NCBI GenBank assembly: GCA_016781225.1
Contig: JADDQT010000030.1
Location: 3,539 to 12,940 of the forward strand
Origin: Actinomycetota bacterium
GTDB lineage: Bacteria > Actinomycetota > Acidimicrobiia > Acidimicrobiales > GCA-2861595
Reading direction: 5' to 3'
DNA length: 9,402 nt
In this document: positions 6,585 through 9,402 of the stretch, in pieces
Numbering within the stretch: position 1 is the first letter of the stretch
Layout of the letters: each line of letters starts with the position of its first letter
The notes under the pieces: model-generated
Seen by the model: only the letters and a program-made list of their open reading frames with translations
Told to the model about the DNA's origin: nothing
The model's database searches: none
Made by a program: the position numbers and the translations under genes

Positions 6585-7190
6585 GTGGCCGTCAACACCA
6601 AGGACGGCAGTGACGTGTTCCGCCTCGCCTTCCACGTCAACCGGGTGGCGTCCGACACCGTGGACAGTGCCAACGCGGCCGTGGCCTTTGCCAGCTGCAG
6701 CGACTGCCAGACGGTGGCCATCGCCATCCAGGTCGTGCTAATCATGAGCGACCCCACCACGGTGACGCCTGAGAAGCTGGCCATCGCCATCAACCAGGAG
6801 TGTTCCGAGTGCGACACCCTGGCCTCGGCGTACCAGTTGGTGCTCAGCACCGACGGCCCGGTGAGGCTCAGCGCCGAAGGCAGGAGGAGGATCGCCGAGA
6901 TCCGCCGCCAGCTCCAGGACCTTCGCCGAAGCGAGCTCAGCAGCATCGAGATCCAGGCACGGGTCAAGACACTGACGGCCGAGCTCCGCGACGTGGTGAC
7001 CACGCAGCTGGTCCCGATCGGTCGGGAGGGCGACGAGGAGAGGGAGCAGGGCACCACTCGGCCGCCCGGACCGTCGACCCCGACTACGACGGAGCGGGGG
7101 CGGGTCACCTCCACGACGTCGACGTCTCGGCCCACCACCACGTCGAGCTCCACTACCAGCACTACCTCCACCACGGTCCCGGGTTCCTGA
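6585..7190 (+). CDS. Conserved actinobacterial protein of unknown function with two CxxC motifs and Thr/Ser tail
   Basis: The 201-residue product starts with AVNTKDGSDVFRLAFHVNRV. It has paired motifs CSDC (C38, C41) and CSEC (C73, C76), each in a similar context (CxxCxTxAxA), suggesting an internal duplication or a metal or disulfide site. A charged helical stretch follows at about 98-145 (IAEIRRQLQDLRR). The tail, 157-201, is almost only Thr, Ser, Pro and Arg and looks like an extracytoplasmic linker. The sequence recalls an actinobacterial family whose members, as I remember, are longer and begin upstream of the NTKDGS stretch. Here the frame is closed by TGA at 6567 and the only start is GTG 6585, with no signal peptide, so the N-terminus may be lost. 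Function is unknown. The stop overlaps by one base an ATG that begins the remnant of a lipoprotein gene. Confidence 0.65.
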   Translation: MAVNTKDGSDVFRLAFHVNRVASDTVDSANAAVAFASCSDCQTVAIAIQVVLIMSDPTTVTPEKLAIAINQECSECDTLASAYQLVLSTDGPVRLSAEGRRRIAEIRRQLQDLRRSELSSIEIQARVKTLTAELRDVVTTQLVPIGREGDEEREQGTTRPPGPSTPTTTERGRVTSTTSTSRPTTTSSSTTSTTSTTVPGS

Positions 7191-8028
7191 TGCGCCGGGC
7201 GCTGCGCTGGCACCGGGTGCGGGGGAGGCGGGGAGTCGGTGCTCGAAGACGCCACCGCCGGCTTGGCCAAGGTCCGGAGCGTCGAGCTGCGAATGGCCAT
7301 GACGGCCACGGCCGGCGCCGAAGGCGAAGGCCGACCGGTGGGCTTCGAGGTGGCGGGCCCGTTTCTCGGTTCCTTCGGCCGCCGGCGAGCTACCAGTGGC
7401 CCGCCTGCGCCGCACCCGTGTGGTGGGCGCGGCCCTAGAGCCGACGACGTTCGTCTCCACTGGGCAAAGAGCGTTCCTGGAGGTCGACGGCAAGGCCTAG
7501 GAGCTGCCCCCGGACCAGGTGGAGCCGCTTCGTGCCAAGGAGGCACCCATGGATGGGGGAGTCGGGCTCCGGCGGCTGGACCTGGCGAAGTGGGCCGTCG
7601 GGCCGACTGTCAGCGACGGCGGCCGGCTCGACGGGACCCCTGTGCAGCGGGTCACGGGCGCGGTGGACGTGGTGAAGGCCCTCAGCGACATCGTGGCCAT
7701 GGCCGTCGAGGTGGGCGCCGCCCCCGAGGAGGGGCTTCGGCCGGTGGACCCCGCCAGCGCCAACCGGGTGAAGCGGGCGGTGCGGTCGAGCACCCTCGAG
7801 GTGGTCACGGGCAAGGAGGACCACCTCCTGCGCCGGCTGCGGATGGACATCGTCTTTGCGGCCGGCGATCTCGAGGGTCTGCAGCAGGCATTGGGGCCGC
7901 TGGCGGGGACCCGCCTGCACTTCGAGCTCGACCTGTCGGGGCTCAACCGCAGGGTGGAGGTCGCCGATCCGGTCCAGGTTCGTCCCCTCTCGGAGCTGCA
8001 GGGCCGCCAGCGCCGCTCCTCACCCTAG
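7190..8028 (+). pseudogene. Degenerate lipoprotein gene (LppX/LprG-like actinobacterial family)
   Basis: Joined across frames, the region encodes one recognisable protein. ATG 7190 gives MRRALR in frame 2. Frame 0 then supplies a lipobox-like GTGC and GGGGESVLEDATAGLAKV, ending FEVAGPF at 7364. Frame 1 resumes with SVPSAAGELPVARLRRTRVVG and runs to 8028. Three lesions are visible: a shift with loss of the hydrophobic core in the signal peptide (about 7205), one extra base near 7365, and an amber TAG at 7498-7500 where the family context (GKA-x-ELPP) suggests Tyr. The tail matches a family of predicted actinobacterial lipoproteins with STG...FLEVDGKAYELP and VVTGKEDHLLRRLRMDIVF-like stretches, probably related to LppX/LprG lipid-binding folds. 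That relation is from memory. ATG 7549 or GTG 7519 could express a C-terminal fragment, but nothing suggests that it functions. Confidence 0.75.
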
Positions 8029-8172
8029 ACCTCACCCTCAACGTGACATAGCCGGTGGCCCCGGCCGCCCGGGTGGCTCGCGCGCCCTCCTCCCCGATGT
8101 CGGAGCGCCTCGCTGAGTGCAATTCGCCTCAAGCAGGCGGCGCCGGCGCCGATAACTGATTCGAGACACGAA

Positions 8173-8266
8173 CCCACGAAACGGCAATCCCGGAGAGATC
8201 CGGAGAGCGCAAAGCCACGGGCCTGACCCCGGACGTTCCGGAAAGGCAGCCGAGCTACCGAATGGG
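8173..8266 (+). ncRNA. Cyclic-di-GMP class I (GEMM-I) riboswitch aptamer
   Basis: The conserved blocks of the GEMM-I aptamer appear in order. CACGAAACGGCAATCC lies at 8175-8190. It is followed by hairpin CCGGA-GAGA-TCCGG (8190-8203), whose GNRA tetraloop is expected to dock on a receptor. Next come GCAAAGCCACGGGCCT at 8209-8224, a second arm with inner hairpin CCGGA-CGT-TCCGG (8229-8241) and outer GCCT/AGGC (8221-8224 with 8244-8247), and GGCAGCCGAGCTACCGAA at 8245-8262. Closing stem P1 can form between CCCA (8173-8176) and TGGG (8263-8266). The element sits in the leader of a secreted glycoside hydrolase, a gene type known to be under this riboswitch class. A possible -10 box, ATAACT at 8152-8157, would start the RNA just upstream; no clear -35 is seen. 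The rest of the gap from 8029 holds only GC-rich inverted repeats, including a 14-base palindrome at 8138-8151. Confidence 0.87.
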
Positions 8267-8301
8267 GGGCTCTTCGCCCTCGGTGGGTCGTACCACGAGG
8301 G
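8267..8301 (+). promoter_or_regulatory. Riboswitch expression platform: competing hairpins over the Shine-Dalgarno site
   Basis: The Shine-Dalgarno sequence GAGGGAG is at 8297-8303, seven bases before ATG 8311. Its GAGGG, with the preceding CCAC, pairs with CCCTC (8277-8281) and GTGG (8283-8286). This gives a nine-pair hairpin with one bulged G (8282) and loop GTCGTA, which would block initiation. The CCC of its left arm can instead pair with GGGC (8267-8270) in a small hairpin GGGC-TCTTC-GCCC (8267-8279), which would free the Shine-Dalgarno site. The two structures share 8277-8279 and exclude each other. The G run 8264-8269 also borders the aptamer closing stem. This supports translational control. 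Which state c-di-GMP favours cannot be read from the sequence. Confidence 0.7.
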
Positions 8302-8310
8302 AGAGAAGAG

Positions 8311-9402
8311 ATGATAAGGACCCGGTCCGCCCTGGCCAGAGTCGCCGCTCTCGCCGTCATGATCAGCATCGTCACGGCTTCGGTGCAGGTCCTGAAGGCG
8401 CCAGAAGCGAGTGCCGAGACGCCGACGATGGGCCAGTCCGCCGGCTTTGCCCAGACAAGCTGGATGCTTCTGTGGGGCAGCGACGCCGAGGTGGACGCCG
8501 ATCTCGACGCCATGGTGGCCACTGGAGCCAAGTGGCTGCGCTTCGAATTCGATTGGGCCTCGGCCGAGCCCACTCGTGGCAACTACCGATGGACCTACAT
8601 CGACCGGGTGGTGAACAAGGCCCGGGCTCGGGGCCTTCGCATCCTTGCCACTCCGGCATACACCCCGACCTGGGCGCGTCCCGCCGGCACGACGGACAAG
8701 CACGCGCCCACCGACCCTTCGACCTATGCCGCCTTCGTCAAGGCCGCCGCTCGCCGCTACGCCCCCTTGGGCGTGCACCACTGGGAGATCTGGAACGAGC
8801 CCAACATCGACGAGTTCTGGCAGCCCAAGCCCAACGTGGCTCAGTATGCAACCCTGCTGCGCGGCGCCGCCGCGGCCATCCGCTCCGTCGATGCCAAGGC
8901 GGTGGTCATCAGTGCCGGGCTGGCTCCCGCCGCTGACCTCTCCGACGGCAGGCACATCTCGCCCCGCACCTTCCTCTCCCGCCTGTACCAGGCCGGTGGC
9001 GGGGCCAGCTTCGATGCCGTGGGCATGCACCCCTACGCCTGGCCCTATGGCATCTCGGCGGTCGGGGACTGGAACCAGTGGAGCTCCATGCCGAAGACCT
9101 ACGACATCATGGTGGCCAACGGCGACGGGGCCAAGAAGATCTGGGCCACCGAGTACGGAGCGCCCACAGGCACCCACAGACGGGCGGTGAGCGAGGCGGA
9201 CCAGGCCCGCTTCGTCAAGGAGGGTGTTGCCGAATGGGCCACCAAGCCCTGGGCCGGGCCCCTGCTCTGGTACTCGTTCCGCGACACTGGCAACAACCCT
9301 GCCGACCTCGGCGCGAACTTCGGCCTCCAGCGCCGCGATGCCAGTGCCAAGCCCGCTCTGGCCGAGTTCAAGCGGTCCATGGCCATTCCTGCTCCTGCTC
9401 CT
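8311..9402 (+). CDS. Secreted clan GH-A glycoside hydrolase (GH39/PslG- or GH5-like), 3' partial
   Basis: This is predicted to be an exported retaining glycosidase that cleaves a polysaccharide outside the cell. ATG 8311 has the Shine-Dalgarno site GAGGGAG at 8297-8303. The visible 364 residues begin with a signal peptide (RTR, hydrophobic VAALAVMISIVTASV, cleavage after ASA at 35). A TIM-barrel catalytic domain follows. WLRFEFDW lies near 75-82, the acid/base is E163 in WEIWNEPN (158-165), HPYAW is near 240, and the nucleophile is E281 in IWATEYG (277-283). WYSFRD near the end is typical of strand 8. After the barrel the protein enters a Pro-Ala linker (IPAPAP) and runs off the window, so a further domain is likely. 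The overall look is close to GH39-like enzymes such as PslG and to proteins labelled cellulase-family hydrolases; the substrate cannot be told. Expression is probably controlled by the c-di-GMP riboswitch just upstream. Confidence 0.92.
   Translation, partial: MIRTRSALARVAALAVMISIVTASVQVLKAPEASAETPTMGQSAGFAQTSWMLLWGSDAEVDADLDAMVATGAKWLRFEFDWASAEPTRGNYRWTYIDRVVNKARARGLRILATPAYTPTWARPAGTTDKHAPTDPSTYAAFVKAAARRYAPLGVHHWEIWNEPNIDEFWQPKPNVAQYATLLRGAAAAIRSVDAKAVVISAGLAPAADLSDGRHISPRTFLSRLYQAGGGASFDAVGMHPYAWPYGISAVGDWNQWSSMPKTYDIMVANGDGAKKIWATEYGAPTGTHRRAVSEADQARFVKEGVAEWATKPWAGPLLWYSFRDTGNNPADLGANFGLQRRDASAKPALAEFKRSMAIPAPAP

Noticed and set aside
7519..8028. An intact 169-residue gene starting at GTG 7519
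   Set aside because: It is the C-terminal part of the broken lipoprotein gene. It lacks a signal peptide, and homology continues upstream across the amber codon.
7239..8051. A 270-codon + strand frame starting at GTG 7239
   Set aside because: Only the first 40 or so residues match the lipoprotein family; after about 7365 the matching sequence is in another frame, so the rest is shadow.
8138..8151. CGGCGCCGGCGCCG palindrome as an operator
   Set aside because: It is a perfect 14-base palindrome but of simple GC composition, with no second copy in the window; common by chance at this GC content.
8262..8936. A 224-codon + strand frame overlapping the riboswitch and the hydrolase start
   Set aside because: The frame starting at ATG 8311 gives a signal peptide and the WNEP glycosidase motifs; this one gives none.
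1..9402. CRISPR arrays, tRNA or rRNA genes, insertion sequences, integrase or att sites
   Set aside because: I looked for regularly spaced repeats, tRNA-like cloverleafs and transposase motifs and saw none.

Overview
The window is GC-rich, almost fully coding DNA. Every gene I support is on the + strand. The order secA - prfB - ftsE - ftsX - M23 peptidase, frequent GTG/TTG starts, a DUF6458-type small membrane protein and a UdgX-type uracil-DNA glycosylase point to an actinobacterium. The Thr/Ser-rich tails and the non-mycobacterial gene order (no smpB directly after ftsX) suggest a deep lineage such as Acidimicrobiia. The class-level placement is inference.

Layout. (1) 3-797: C-terminal part of SecA with its zinc-binding tail. 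(2) 806-930: intergenic element of three hairpins. (3) 949-2067: prfB (RF2). (4) 2149-4055: ftsE, an uncharacterised two-helix membrane protein, then ftsX, tightly packed and probably cotranscribed. (5) 4060-4183: a second, diverged copy of the three-hairpin element. Its arm changes preserve pairing. (6) 4255-5475: secreted coiled-coil M23 (LytM) peptidase, the expected hydrolase partner of FtsEX. (7) 5534-6169: UdgX-like uracil-DNA glycosylase. (8) 6247-6474: DUF6458-like membrane protein, followed by an intrinsic terminator at 6500-6525. (9) 6585-8028: a CxxC-containing protein that may have lost its N-terminus, followed by a broken lipoprotein gene. (10) 8173-8301: a class I cyclic-di-GMP (GEMM-I) riboswitch with a hairpin that covers the ribosome binding site. 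(11) 8311 to the window end: a secreted clan GH-A glycoside hydrolase, open at the right edge.

How the genes work together. SecA exports proteins, including the signal-peptide-bearing hydrolases here. FtsE and FtsX form the divisome ABC complex that controls septal peptidoglycan cleavage, and the M23 protein downstream is the natural effector. The small membrane protein between ftsE and ftsX is a candidate accessory subunit. At the right edge the riboswitch would tie synthesis of an extracellular polysaccharide hydrolase to c-di-GMP, which fits a biofilm or exopolysaccharide role.

The most interesting points are the riboswitch with its visible translational switch, the duplicated covarying hairpin element, the ftsE-ftsX inserted gene, and the covalent-type UdgX.
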